Origin: Parasponia andersonii
Taxonomy: Eukaryota > Streptophyta > Magnoliopsida > Rosales > Cannabaceae
DNA: 64,000 nucleotides
Assembly (NCBI GenBank): GCA_002914805.1
Contig: JXTB01000048.1
Coordinates: forward strand, 408,254-472,253
Reading direction: 5' to 3'
Within the stretch, counting starts at the first letter, position 1, and every line of letters starts with the position of its first letter. The notes under the pieces are model-generated. The model did no database searches. It was not told the DNA's origin and saw nothing but the letters and a program-made list of their open reading frames with translations. A program made the translations under genes and the position numbers. Of the stretch, positions 10,360-22,957 are shown piece after piece.

Positions 10360-10930
10360 ATAAAAAAAAGATAGCTTATTTACTAAAATGCCACTGCATT
10401 TTCTAGCTCCGAAAGTATTTGGAAAAATGTCCTCAAAAGTTGTATGAAATTTTTATTATTTTTGAAAAGTCATAATTTTGGTGATATTTTTTGAAAAATA
10501 AGTACAAGTGTCCAAAGTCGTTCTCAAAAAGCAATAGTCGCACCATAAGTAAAACATACCTGGGCCCAATCAAACTCCCAAAGTTAGAAGCTGGGTTTTT
10601 TAAGCCTAATTGCTGAGTTTTGGGTACTTGTTTAAAAAAATTCCTTTTTTAAACACTTTAAGCTGGACTGTTTTATAAAAAAGACAAACTATATTTACAT
10701 GATTAATATGAAATTGATATACTAATACACAAACTAGATATAAAATTTATATATACACGTAAAATTGATCTACTAAAAAATGCCAATTTAACGAGAATAA
10801 AAAAATCATTTAGTAAATAGGTGAAAGAAAAAGGTCATTTCTTCAAATAAGGTGAAACAAATGACCATTTTTTAAAAATACTCCTAAAATTTTTGGAGGC
10901 CCAAATTTAAAATTGGGCAAAGGCTCCTCT
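10360..10930. other. AT-rich intergenic DNA with a possible transposon end
   Basis: TTTACTAAAATGCCACTGC near 10,380 resembles a MULE terminus, but no partner end or target duplication was found. No gene was recognised. Confidence 0.35.
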
Positions 10931-11297
10931 TAGGCTATGTTTGGTAGAAAGGACAAGGGAGAGGAAAGAAAAGTTTTGATGGAAAAATGGAAGGAAATTA
11001 AAAATTTGTGTTGTTTGGTAGAAGGAAAAAGAGAAGTGAAGAGAAAAAGGGAGGGAAAAAAGTGCTGGGACTCACTCAAATATTTTCCTTCAAAAAACAA
11101 AGAGAAAAGGGCAAGAAAAGTTTTTTTTTACTAATGTTTTAAAATGAATTTACCAAATTAACTTTGTACACTATTTTTAAAATTTTAATGAATTTACCAA
11201 ATTAACTTTGTACACTATTTTTAAAATTTTAATAAAAAGGGCAAAACAATCATTTTAAAATATACCAGTTTTCTTTCTTTCTTACATACCAAACAAC
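10930..11297. mobile_element. Possible hAT-type MITE with internal tandem duplication
   Basis: The left end GGCTATGTTTGGTAGAAAGG and the right end CTTACATACCAAACAAC form a short imperfect inverted repeat around the TTTGGTA/TACCAAA core that many plant hAT MITEs share. The interior is purine-rich; its 65-codon ORF is Lys/Arg/Glu-rich because of that bias and is not a protein gene. Confidence 0.35.
11144..11231. repeat. 44-bp tandem duplication
   Basis: The unit beginning ATGAATTTACCAAATTAAC and ending TTTTTAAAATTTTA is present twice, back to back and essentially identical, which indicates a recent event. Confidence 0.9.
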
Positions 11298-12340
11298 AAT
11301 AGAAAAATATAGTTTTTATTAATTGATGAGATACTTGAAATAACCAATCAAGTTGCATAAGTTTATCTCAAGTAACTAGATTAATTATGAGGTAAATTGT
11401 TGATATACACGAAAATTTATTAACCCTATCCTCAAACGTAACCCAGAGAAAAAACCATATGGGAATTAGAAAAAAAACTTATATCCGTATTTTTGTAATT
11501 CTTTTTAGTATTTATAGGTAAAAGTGTTAGAAACCCTAATATTTTTAGTACCGATTACTAATATTATCATAGTAGTCCTTGAAAACGTTATTTTGAAAAT
11601 ATCCTAGACAATTCATTTTGGCCCAAATTACTAATCAGGTCCATTTCCCTACAACCCAAATACTGTCGGTGAACTGTGAAACTTCATCAAGTGGGTCAAG
11701 GAATGTCAAGTCGTCGCTACCACAGAGAGAGAGAGAGAGAGAGATCACTTCTCTGCCAATTGTAGCACACTGTCCACTGACCGTAACTTGAAAAACAAAC
11801 ACAAGATTTGGCCAGCAAAAATTTAGGGATGTGAAACACTCGAAAAATCAATTTTATTTAATTACAAGTTCCAGAATCTAAGCAGGAACAGTCGGGCAAC
11901 CCATCAAGTAATGTTCCAAAAAAAGATTTTGAAAAAAATTTCAAGCGGTGGCAGACTGTATTTTCTCTCATATATATATATATTTGTAAGTCTGAACATT
12001 TTTCACAATATTTTTACCAAAAAGAATTTCACAAAATGGTCTTTCCTCATAATTGCCAGAGAGAATGAAATCTCATACAAGTATTACTGACATATTATAT
12101 ATTCAAAATATGTTTTAAAATACTTACTATGTCACGTTCCAATTTAACCAAACTACAAAAGACGAGCAAAGTACGAAAAAAATTAACAGATTTGGATATC
12201 ATATACAGCCATTTTAGTTACAAAACTTAATCTCAACTTTGCAAATGTCTTCTTCTGAGATTTGAGATTCACAACCGAGAATATCCCAAGTAAGGATTCT
12301 GGCTCTAAACACAAATGAAGGATGTGTCCATCTTTGGTAG
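11298..12340. other. Intergenic DNA downstream of the FPP gene
   Basis: It contains a GA microsatellite (11,724-11,744) and, at 11,317-11,400, a copy of a dispersed motif (GATGAGATACTTGAAATAAC) that reappears inverted near 62,175-62,245. No gene was recognised. Confidence 0.5.
11724..11744. repeat. (GA)n microsatellite
   Basis: About ten uninterrupted GA repeats. Confidence 0.95.
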
Positions 12341-12347
12341 CTTATCA

Positions 12348-12353
12348 TTTATT
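12348..12353 (-). terminator. Candidate poly(A) signal of the FPP gene
   Basis: AATAAA on the minus strand, about 60 bp past the TAG stop of the FPP coding region. Plant poly(A) signals are loose, so other sites up to about 150 bp further on may also serve. Confidence 0.5.
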
Positions 12354-12411
12354 TCTCTATGGAATTCCAACCGCTAAAAACGTTGTGTAACGTGGCTTAG
12401 GAACCGCAAGC

Positions 12412-15400
12412 CTAATGACCGTTCTTTCCCTTGGAGGAAAAGAATCTGCTGAATCCGCGGGAGTGTTTCTCTGGCGTTGCAGAAGAAGAAGTTGAGGAAC
12501 CTGACTTGGGGGATTTCTGTATCGGATTCTTCGAATGGACTGGTGACTTCAACATGTTTGCTTCTGTGTTGGATGGGCTGCATGGGGTGTTATACACGTC
12601 GATGGGGGACTCGGCTCCCATTCTGTTAAGAGTGGCAGAAGCACTTTCTAACTCGGCCTGATCAGACTCTGGCAAGTTCAGGCCGCTGGTAGTAGGCTCA
12701 TCCTCGCCGTCACCCTTTTGACTCCTCTCACTATGTGGAGATCCCATGAACTCTGGTTGAGGACGCAGATTTTTCAACTGCTTGCCAAGAAGAAATATGG
12801 TTTCTTGACACTCGGCTAGCTTTTCCGCTGCAGCTGCCAACTCTTTTTCCTGTGAAAACAAATAGTTCATGTATTCATTTTAGCTTTTATACTACTATTG
12901 TTTTTTTCTACTAGAAACCATGCATAGAAATTACATGTTAATGCTACACTATGCTATCTCAACGTAGAATTTCAGGGAAGGAAAATAAATCCTCACCTGG
13001 TTGGTCTTGGCTTCATTTTCACAGCAGCTCTCGTTCCTGACAAGATTAAAAACAAAAAGCTCAGAAGTTAGAAACAGATCCTATCAGATCAAGCACGACA
13101 ATTTAGTCAACAGGACTTGAAAGAACTTATATCTTTCATCCCTTGAACTCACCTTTGCAATTGCTCTTGAAGCTCTTTACATCTTGCCAAAGTATCCCGA
13201 TGATTCCTCTTTTCGTCTTGAAGCTCAGTTTCTATGCTCTCTGTCTTAACTCGGAGTAGGTTCAGCTCAGTTTCCAACTCCTGGGACCTAGTTTCAAGTG
13301 ACCTGTATGATTCTGCCATGCACTTCAGCTGTGTCTCAGACAAGCTATTTGAGTTCTGAGCAGAAGCCAATTGTGATTTCGCTTCCACAAGAAACTGCTC
13401 AGTTTCCTGCAACTGAGACTTGGTCATCTCCAGATTTTCTGTACATCTTGCTAGATCCAATGCAAGGCTATCTTTCTCTGACTTCACTTGCTCAAACTCC
13501 TCAACTGAGATTTTGCATAATCTGGTATTTGACTCGTAGCTTGATACTACTATATTTCCATCATCAGGAACCTCAGGGTCCGAAGTAGAACCAGATATGT
13601 GGGCACAGCCATTTTGGTATATTTCATTTGAATCCTTTTGAACAACCTTATTTTCTGGTAACGCAACCTTGTCGATGCAATCTGGACTGCTAGTTTCCGC
13701 TTCATTTCCTCTGAAGCCGAGAACATTAAATCTGAGTTCACTGGCTTTCGCTAACACGTGAGAAAGATCAAGAACAAAATCAAGTAAACTCAAGTTGCGG
13801 TGCATGACTTTATTAAAGGTGACAGAGAATTCTTCAATCCTTTGGCTGAATCCATTGCCTTCAGTAAACTTGTCATGGACTACTATTGCTTCTTTTCCCA
13901 AGAATAACACAAAATCATGAATCTGAGATATGGCGGCTGCTAAAACTTCGCTAATATGCCCACTTTCTCCGGCTGGCTGGTAGAGAACAATCTCCTTTTC
14001 GCCAGTTAAGCCAGCATCTTCTGGATTTGCCTGCCTATCAAACCTGGCATCAGAACAATGAACATCTTCAGAAATACAATTCACTGTGTGCTGGTGCACA
14101 GTATCATGTGTTTCCTGGACAGCACGTTTGATATTCTCCAAAATAGTCCCCACATCCATGTCCTTAGACATAGACTCTAACAGTATAGAGATTCTTGATC
14201 GAAGCTTAATCAATGGCAGCTCTACTCCATTAGATACAGGACTAAGTTCAGATGATTTACCATTAGAGGTTGGCTGTTGATTTACCAACGAATTTGAATC
14301 ACAGAGCAGTTCTGAATGAATGTCTTTGCCAGTATTGACTTCTGAAACATCATGGTTCACTACTTCAGATATCTTACTGTTTGTCGAATCTGAAACAGAG
14401 ATGGCTCCATTAGAATCATTTGACAAACAGGCCAACTTCTCCATTTCCAAAAAGTCATCCATAAGATTTAAATGGTTAGGTTTTTCAGCCTTGTTTGAAT
14501 TTTCATTATTCTTCTCTTTCTTGAGCTGAGAGAGCTCAGAGATCAAGGTTGTAGCCCAAGACTCAGAACAGCTTCTGTCATCGTCATTTCCATCTTCAGA
14601 CACGGAGGTTAAGCTGGGTGGGTTGCTAGCATTCTGACTGAAAGAACCGTCAGTGGTTATTGGAACAATACATTTCAGAGACGTTTTATGTTGATTGCTG
14701 ATTTGGATTTGTGCTTCTAAACTTTGAAGCTTGCTGGCTGTCTTAGCACACATGTTTCTAGAGGCCTGCAATTCACTGTTGCGCTTCGCCAAAGCTTCTT
14801 TTAGCATCTTTGTTTCTTCTTCCATTCCTAATAAGCGTTCTGTAAGAAATTCATTCTCCTTCTGATATTTCTGTATGTTGTCAAAGGAAAACTCAGTCAC
14901 TGGGGAAAGGTGTGGACTAGAAGGCTTAACAGGAGACCTTCTGACTCGCGTTTCTCCATAATCACGTGACTCACGTCCTAAACTCTCAACCTCTAGCTTC
15001 ATTTGGGCAAGGGCAGCAGGACCTGGTAGCTTCTTCCGCACAAGACCACGTAATCTCTGGCACTCTGCTTCAAGCTTAGCAATTTTTTTGACACCCTCCA
15101 TGTGCTGCTTGTTGGCTACTTCTGCAGACCTTATACTCATGTTCTTTTCTTCATTACGAATTTCTAGCTCCTTAGAAGCAACATGAAGTTCATATTTTAA
15201 TGAATTTATTTCCCTCTCACAAGATTCAATGTTGCTTTTCAAAAGCTCAATCTCTGCCTCAGCTTGTGACTTTTCTTCACTTACCTTGATCAGCATATTT
15301 GAGCGCTCTTGCAAAGATCTTGATATAGCAGCATTTTCAGCAGCAGACCTTCGGAGTTCTTGATCAAAATTTTCTAACTTTGCTTCCAGCTCAAGCTTGA

Positions 15401-16595
15401 TCTTCTCACATTGTTTGTTTTTAGTAAGAATAACGTCTTGCAATTTTTGCTCATGTTCTTCCTTCAAATTTCGTATTTGTCTCATGCACTCTTTGAGAGC
15501 GCCATCCAAATGTGATGCCCGATCTTCAGCTGTAAGCTTTGATAGTGTCACAGATTCTAGATGATTTTTTAATGCAACAGCTTCTGCTTCTGCCTTTTCC
15601 CAACCTGCAGTAAAAGAGGTTCTCAAATTGATTAACTCATGTCAAGGTGAGAAGCGTTAACTATGCTTTCAGGAACCTTATTTCTTATGGTAGTAAGATT
15701 ACAAGAGCAACATACCTGAGACAGCTTCTTCAGCAACTTTAGCATGTTGTTTCACCAGGTTGTCCTTGTTAGTCATCTCCGAATGGGCTGCCGAGAGCTT
15801 TTCATTCAATTCAGTAATCTCATCCTCCAGTGTCTTCACTTGGTCTTCATATGTCTTCACTTGATCTTCCAAACCATTCAGATGTGAATATTGTTCCACC
15901 GAAATTTGAACATAATTTGGTTTTTTGTATGTATCCTATTCTCGTGAAAAAAATAAAAGAACTAATTACTTAAATGTTCCAACAAAGTTTCAAAAACAAA
16001 GAAGCCGAAAATAACTACCAATACTTAAGAAAAGAAACAAAACAAATCACAGAAAATAGCAGTTAGCCTTCCTTTTAGTTCAAAGATTTTCCACTCAAAA
16101 AGAAAGAGAGAACAATCAGCCCAGCATATAGGTAGAATGTTGATCCCCACAAAACAGCATACACAGATATGAATCTTAACCCCAAATGAGAGACAGAGAG
16201 AGAGAGATGCCACAACATCAGGAAGTTCAAGACGCATACTTTGTTAGATTGAATATCAATGCAGAAATTTGTGTCTCCGTAACTTGCTTTCAATAAAGCT
16301 TTTTGCCTACTTGCTAAATTGAATGTATAGTTCACAAGAAATTGTCCATCGACGTTCAAAATTCCTCAGAAATACATATTACTAATTACGAGCTTCCAAA
16401 CAAATGCCAAATACAGCAGCAAATACAGGATTTCAATGGTTTTCCTTCTAATAACACTTGTACAAATAAACATACCTCACCCTGGCTTCCAGCTGAAGCC
16501 AAAGAAGCAGCAGCCGCATCTGCTGCTGCGGCTGCTTTTTCAGCCGCAGCCTTGTCTGAGGATTTCTTCTTCCAGGGCCAACTCCTCCGGTCCAT
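12412..16595 (-). CDS. FPP: Filament-like plant protein (long coiled-coil, DUF869 family)
   Basis: Five coding exons, read on the minus strand, are 16,595-16,476, 15,935-15,716, 15,604-13,153, 13,036-12,997 and 12,849-12,412. All four introns are GT-AG and keep the frame, giving about 1,089 residues, the usual length for this plant-only family. The start MDRRSWPWKKKSSDKAAAEK and the end HSRGFSRFFSSKGKNGH are family hallmarks, as are YKKPNYVQISVE, EAVSGWEKAEAEAVALKNHL and QEKELAAAAEKLAECQETIF. Two coiled-coil zones (about residues 60-330 and 840-1,010) flank a Ser-rich middle and a helical DUF869 segment. Tomato FPP was found as a partner of MAF1, a nuclear-envelope-associated protein; the cellular role is still thin. 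No stop or frameshift disturbs the exons, so the gene looks intact. The paralogue number cannot be decided here. Confidence 0.95.
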
Positions 16596-16609
16596 TTAGA
16601 CAGTAATGT

Positions 16610-18129
16610 CTGCACATAAATGACCTTAAATTAATTAAAATAGCAAAACAAAGGATTTAGACCATGTGACAGCCAATTTTTCACAATAAAGCACCACAGA
16701 AATTAACTACAATGCAAGCAAATTTTTTACTAGTAAAATAAAAAGGAATATGAGAATAAACACAGGGTGGAGAACTGTATACCAGAAAGCATATGAAACT
16801 ATAAGAAAAAACCCATGTGTGTGTGTGTGTTTTTTTTAAATAATACGACACAAAAAACCAGGGAGTACCCAGCAGCTCACTTTAACAAAGTGGATAAATC
16901 TCTCCAATTTTATGACATAATGTTAATGTTGCTCAGATATTTCTGGCGTCTACATACAATCTAAAATCTTCTTATTGTTAGAAATGGGAAGCATCTACAA
17001 ATTTATTCTATTTAGTTGGTCCGTTTCACATACAGCATTCTAAAATTCACGTAAATTATCAAAAAACCTAATTACACAAACAAATTAGCGGTTTTGGGTT
17101 CAAAGAAAAACATAGAAAAACTGCGATATTGAAGCCAAATAAGACTTATAATTAAAAAAGTTCGGAAAAAAAAACCATATTTCCTCTTTTAAAGCCGAGC
17201 AGAGCTCAGCGTAAGACGAAATTATCGTATCGAATAATCTAACTCATACAATTCAATAGACTAATCGAATCCAAGTTAGAAGGACTGTGATTTTACTTGA
17301 CAAAACTTAAATGAGCGAAAAAAAAAAAAAAAAAAAAAGAGTGCAAGAGCATTACTATAAATGGCAATGCTCTTATACCAACCATGAAAAAATACGTATC
17401 GAAGACGGTTACTTTTTGAAGCAACCCCACTAAAAGGTACATTGAGCTAAATGAGTTCCAACGCAAATTACTCTATAATTGTAGAAAACATCAAACCCCA
17501 AGATCTATACGCACAACTCTCCATTGCTGAAGATCCTCTTAGTTGCACAAGATTTTAACTCTTCATACCAAAATTTGTTCAAATTAAATGGAAAATACTT
17601 TTGTTTTAAGCAGGAAAAAAAAAACTAACATCTATGGCGAACCAGAATGATGAGTGAGAGTATACATAACATGTAGCCTCCCAAGTCCATAAATAAATAA
17701 ATAAATAAAAAGATCAAATTTTCTAAGCAACGATGACATATATACGCATACCTCAAAGCGCAAAATCAGACATTATTGGAAATCAAATTATTTCTCTTTC
17801 TTCGAGAGACTAAAAATCAAATTTGACACTCACAATATAATTCAAACAGGAAAAATAAATTAAAAAAGAAAAAAAGAAATCAAAATGTACGGGAAAAGAA
17901 AGAATCCAGAAACAGAACCATTACCGACATAAATGAATTTTTTTTTTTCAAAAAAGCATATACATACATATATTCTCCAATCGGATATAGCTTTAGCCTC
18001 ACCAAAATCCAAAGCTTGTCTTCAAAACGAAAATTAGAAAACTCGAAACTTTTATTATTATTATTATTTTTCAAATAGACACAATTGGTAAACAAAATAA
18101 AAAAGGAAATGCAGAAGAAATCAGCTCAC
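16610..18129 (-). other. FPP: Intron in the 5' leader of the FPP gene (1.5 kb)
   Basis: The acceptor is TTATGTGCAG just before ACATTACTGTCTAA and the start ATG; the donor is CTG/GTGAGC at 18,129. The intron is AT-rich and includes a 20-bp A run near 17,319-17,338 and a (TG)n run near 16,818. No other gene was seen in it. Leader introns of this size are common in plant housekeeping genes and often raise expression; that effect is an inference here. Confidence 0.7.
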
Positions 18130-18260
18130 CAGAAAAGAAAAATGTATGTAGCTAAGAAAATGGTGAAAAAGTAATATAGATTGAGAAACTGTGAGACGAG
18201 ACGAAGACTCAGTTCTCTGTTCTTTCTTGTCTTGGAGATTCAACAATGGAGATCCCTGAT
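18130..18260 (-). other. FPP: Non-coding first exon of the FPP gene
   Basis: This minus-strand exon, ending at the GTGAGC donor, is pyrimidine-rich and has no ATG, as expected of a leader. The start of transcription is placed near 18,258 because a TATA-like TTTTTATAATCG (about 18,286-18,297) lies some 30 bp upstream. The exact start is inferred. Confidence 0.6.
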
Positions 18261-18420
18261 TAGGCTTTCTTCTCCCTCGAGTTTCGATTATAAAAAGTAA
18301 AAATGAAAAATAGAATGAGCAGAAGAAGTAGAAGAAGATGGAGCCGGAGGAGCGGGAGCCGCTGGTGACGGTGGTTGTAGTGGTGGTGGAGGTGGAGGTG
18401 GGTAAGGCTTGGGTGAAAAT
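18261..18420 (-). promoter_or_regulatory. FPP: FPP core promoter with GC-rich pyrimidine patch
   Basis: A TATA-like box near 18,286-18,297 is preceded on the minus strand by a CT-rich run and, at about 18,340-18,402, by a CCA/CCT-rich GC-high patch. Such Y-patches are typical of plant promoters. The patch is the GC-richest DNA near the gene. Confidence 0.5.
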
Positions 18421-18466
18421 ATTCGGACTTAGGTGTCACTTAAAAGGCAGGGACGTTCTAAACTAA

Positions 18467-19020
18467 TATACAAATTAAAAATAATAATAATAATAATAAA
18501 GCTCCAAAAACGCTGCCTTTTTTATTTTTTAATTTTTTTAAAAAAAGGGAGGAAAAAAAAAGATAAAATAAAGATAACTTTTCTTTTTGGTGTGTGCTTG
18601 TAATTAAATAAGAATCTGGGATATTTATTACGGGAAGCGACGATGGAGTCAGACGAATTGACGTATTTACCCCTGGGAAAGTGGTAAATGGCGGACAGGT
18701 TAATGTTATGTTATGAGAGAAATAATATAATATTTATTTATAGCTTTTATTTACGCTTGTGGGAGAAGCAAACGGGTTGAGGTGTGTGAGCTGTATCCGA
18801 TAATTGGAAAGTGGTTTTGTTCTATTTTATTTTATTTTATGGTTTTGACAAAATTACGACTTGGACCACCGCCGTAGTGCCTGCTGCTCTGCTCCAGCTC
18901 ATCACTTTGGTGTTTCGCTGGCTTTGCCAAGCGCGCTCCCTTTGCGGCTCTTCTCCCCTGGATTGCGACTTTTTTTATTTCTAAAATATATTCTGCTATA
19001 AATAAACGTGTATTATACAA
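18467..19020. other. Intergenic DNA with a short GC-rich island
   Basis: AT-rich, except for about 18,852-18,968, which is clearly GC-richer (for example GACCACCGCCGTAGTGCCTG and TTGCCAAGCGCGCTCCC). The minus strand of the island is open and reads Arg/Ala/Lys-rich residues (RRAAKGARLAKPAKHQSDEL), but no family was recognised. It may be a captured exon fragment. Confidence 0.4.
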
Positions 19021-19829
19021 TTCACCATATATTCATTAATATATTAATAACTTTTGGAGAATAATAGGATGAAATAAAATATTAATTAAGATATTTCCTA
19101 ATTTTATGTAGATTTTTACTATTTATTTTGGATTAGTAAATATAACTTATAATACATATTTTTTTATCAAGTATTTATTAACGTGTTTAATAAATAAATA
19201 AAAGTATTTATTAACCTGACATGATTTAAATTACATAAATTACTTTACTCAAAACAATGTATCAAAGGAGCTTAGTTAATTGTGTTCCTATTGGTAATTT
19301 GTTACTCTAATTTATGCTTCATATTCTTTTCACTTAAAAAAAAAATAGGGCTAAATCCTAAACTATATGGATAATACGTGTTCTTCTCATTGATTTTCGT
19401 TTTCCTTTAGGGTTATTATTCTATTCCTCCTCCCCTCGAAAAATAAAATATTGTATTGTTCCTTGTAATTAGGAAAACAAATCTTGGGTTTCTAATTTTA
19501 TTACAAATTATGATGGAAATAAGAGATTTATACGATGGAGTGTTTTGTAAGAGAAGTTCGAGTATTAAGTAAGGTTTTAATAATTTTGCAATAATTTTCC
19601 AAGTTTAAGGTCATTTTATTAAGATTAATCTTATAGGGCACTTGTCCATTATCTTATGACATAATATTTTATTATTTGATTATTATAATTAATAAATTAG
19701 ATCATAACTGAGTTCCGTTAATATGTAATTAGAATCATTCAGTAATAAACCGCCGTTTAATATGGTGTTGGACATCATACGATATCCATAGCATTGTTCT
19801 TTTATTAATTTAAATAACTAAATAGGTAT
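19021..19829. other. AT-rich intergenic DNA
   Basis: Nothing recognised in either strand. Confidence 0.5.
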
Positions 19830-20153
19830 GGCTCATTTGGAATTGCTTTTAGAAAATACTTTTAGTTTTTAAAAATGGTTAAAAAAAACAAGTAGAGACG
19901 TGTTTGGTAAATCTTTGAAGTTTTGTGGCAAATTTTGAAAGTTATTACACTATTTTAAGTAGATTTTGAAAATTATAATAATAATTGATTTTCAAAGCTT
20001 ATGTTTTTATGATACAAATGGTATAAAATATTATTTTATAACACATTTATAAAATATTTAAATATTATTTTTAAAAATATAATTTAAAAATAAATTATTT
20101 TGTAAATCAAATTTACTAAATGCGTACAACGCAGCAAAGCAATACCAAACTCG
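19830..20153. mobile_element. hAT-like MITE
   Basis: GGCTCATTTGGAATTGCTTT at the left pairs with AAAGCAATACCAAACTCG at the right (about 14 of 18 bases complementary). The ends resemble those at 26,130-26,165 (AGAAGCAATTCCGAACATAC). No coding capacity. An exact 8-bp duplication was not seen. Confidence 0.5.
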
Positions 20154-22763
20154 TTACTTTTTGTTTTTGTATCCTTAATTCCAAAGTTTCTTAATTTCGT
20201 TGTTCGGATTGTTTGTAACATTTTTTGAATTCCCTAAATCTATAAAATTGTCTCCATGTGCACTTTTCATCACAAAATTCGTCATGAAATGATGAATATT
20301 CTGTCGACAAGTTGGAAATTGTACAAAATGCACACAGACTTTTTTTATTAAAATAAAATGATATTAACTACTAAGATAATTTTACAGGTTGGGAAATTGC
20401 ATGTGTCATAAATTCAAGTGAACTTAATTAGAAAAGTACTAAGACCAGTTTTTTATATATATATATATAAAAATTTCTCACAAGTTCAGAGAGTGAAAAA
20501 GAAAATCTATTTAGTATTTTTCTAACAATTTTTATGTCGTCATTTTTTATTATTATTTTTTTTTAGATTAAGAAAGTTATGTGGTGATTTTATCTGAGAA
20601 TACATATACCGAGACCTATACTGTGGAAAATTGATGTTTGCACTTATCGATTAATTTACAAGAAATCTTCAGATAAACAACACAATTTTGTATTATCCAA
20701 TATGATCTGCCTAATCTTTGACTCCATAACCATAAATTCCGGAAACATAGTAAGTATAATTACTTTATTAATGTTTAATGAGTACTGCACATTACAACAT
20801 TAATTTTATCTTGTTATACTAACTTAAAATTTATATTTTTTTTTTTCGGAAAAAGCAAACTATGCTTTCAATATTTTCAAATTATGAGCCTGTTACATGT
20901 TAAATTGATTTTCACATTTTCCACAAAGAGTGGACTCGCACATTATTTGTTCAATAATATTCTTATTTTCATTAGGTTTAAATTATGGATAATAGAGTGA
21001 TGGTTATTAAAATATTTTTTGATTAAGAAGTATTAGGTTTAAATACTGAAGACGTCGTCATTTTGGAGAATAAGAATACTCAAAATCAAACTCAACAAAA
21101 ATGATTGTATTATTAGACAAATAACGGAAAAGTCCACCAGTTCGAGGAAGATATTCTTCCCACGTATCCCTATTAGACAATATCATGTCCTATCTAATTC
21201 ATTAGTATTTAGGTCTATTTTTATAGCACATTTGTAACTTATACAAGGCTAATCCTGGTTCTTTCCCTTTCAGCTAAAGAGAATAAGATCATCAATCTAA
21301 ATTGGACATTATCGATGTGGATTTCTTTCGACCAAAGCAAAATATGACAACTGAAAGACACAGCGAATGACCCCCCCCCCCCCCCCCCAAAAAAAACAAT
21401 TATTAAAATTGTAATTTTTCCGAAAGTCCGGAGAATTTGATCAATTCAGGTTAGATTTCCAGTATCTAAACAAGGAGGGCATTTCTGTCGTTTTCCTTGA
21501 GCTCAAGAGTCGTTTTCTGCTGCCGCAGGCGTTCATTATTGCGTTTCCTTCAATTACCAAACCCACACTGACTTAGATGTCCAAAAATGCACACGCTTCA
21601 GAAAAATTACTGGAACTAGTCCACAGCACAAAATATATGCTAGTTTTATTTCGTCACTTTCTTATTCTATACTCTCATTTGTCAAAATTGTAATATTTCA
21701 TTTTGAAGGCACATCTTTGATGAACTGTTTTATTTTAATTTTTGTATGCAATGCATATAGTAACATATATGAGGAGGATTCTGTTAGGCTTGGACTTGAT
21801 TGACGAACCTAGCCAATTTGTATCATCTGTTGATTTTGATCTTACAATAGGACCCATTCTAATGGACGGCAACGATCTTATTAGCTCGCTTCAGGGCTCA
21901 TACTAATATTAGTTATGACCCTCAAAAAAAATAAAAATAAAAATTGTGTAAATGAAAATGTTATACCACAGAGGGTGCACAAAGGAAAAGGGAAATAACA
22001 CAGGCTCAGAGTGACGGAGAGTAACCACAAATTGAGCAATATGTACCGAACAGAAACTAAAAGTGGGGTACATAGTAAATAACATTAACTTGTAATGTTA
22101 GAAAGCACGTGCGGTGGAAATGGCTAATTTATATTGACAACCAAGAGACTCTATCAGTCAAAATAAAAATTATATTAACAATCTTATTCATGTTTGTAGC
22201 TAGCAGATAGCTATAGATTCATAATTGATAATTTTTTTTTGGCATTTAAAGTAACTAATAAAATAGTATTAAACAATTTTATCAACCATATTATCTATTT
22301 TACTTTTTCTCTAAAAAAGTGAAAATAAGAAACGTTTTATGGGTAAAAATAAAAGTAATAAATGTTATTATTTAATTTTGAATCGAACACCTTTCAGTGT
22401 ACTCTAAACCCACATTGAATACAGTGAAGACTTTTCAGCATTTTGGTTCTCCCTTTTCTTTTTATTTTGTTTTATTTTTTAAAGGCTATTTTTGGTTATT
22501 GATACACTAATAATAGTTATTGACCGTTGAGCCTCTCCGTTCTTACTTTGATAATTAAGTTGCTTTTGGCTGCTTGAAAATTAACGTTGATGTTAAAATT
22601 TCGGAGGACTATAGGTGGATATGATAAAGTCTGTTATCCGAGGCTCGACAAATTAAGTTCTTGCAGCCTGTTGTAAAAGACTGAAGTAATTATTTGATTC
22701 TTATATTATTGAATTTTTTGCTATCAGGGAAAATCTTTATTTTACCATTAACTCGTGATTCAT
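20154..22763. other. AT-rich intergenic DNA
   Basis: No gene or element was recognised. It holds a TA run near 20,455-20,468, a poly-C/poly-A run (21,371-21,396) and a slightly GC-richer patch at 21,480-21,560. Confidence 0.5.
21371..21388. repeat. Poly-C homopolymer run
   Basis: Eighteen C in a row followed by eight A. Long C runs are rare in AT-rich plant DNA and their length is uncertain in assemblies. Confidence 0.9.
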
Positions 22764-22957
22764 TATCGCTGTATTGAAAAATGGCTCTCTTGCTATTCGA
22801 GCAGTTTAAATTAAAAATAATAATTTATTTATAACCGGTCTCATTATAATAGATATTATTTATCGCTGTATTGAAAAATGGCTCTCATGCTATTCGAGCA
22901 GTTTAAATTAAAAATAATGATTTATTTATAACCGGTCTCATTATAATAGATATTATT
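22764..22957. repeat. 97-bp tandem duplication
   Basis: Two adjacent 97-bp copies beginning TATCGCTGTATTGAAAAATG and ending TAATAGATATTATT differ at only two bases (CTCTTGC/CTCATGC and AATAATTT/AATGATTT). This is a recent local duplication. Confidence 0.95.

Noticed and set aside
10937-11134. A Lys/Arg/Glu-rich 65-codon ORF
   Set aside because: The residues reflect purine bias within a MITE-like element, not a protein.
13298-14529. Plus-strand ORFs inside the FPP gene
   Set aside because: Antisense shadows of the large FPP coding exon.
18338-18466. A 42-codon ORF (begins MEPEEREPLV, then a Val run) divergent from the FPP gene
   Set aside because: The Val/Glu run comes from a GTG/GAG simple repeat in the promoter patch; there is no independent sign of translation.
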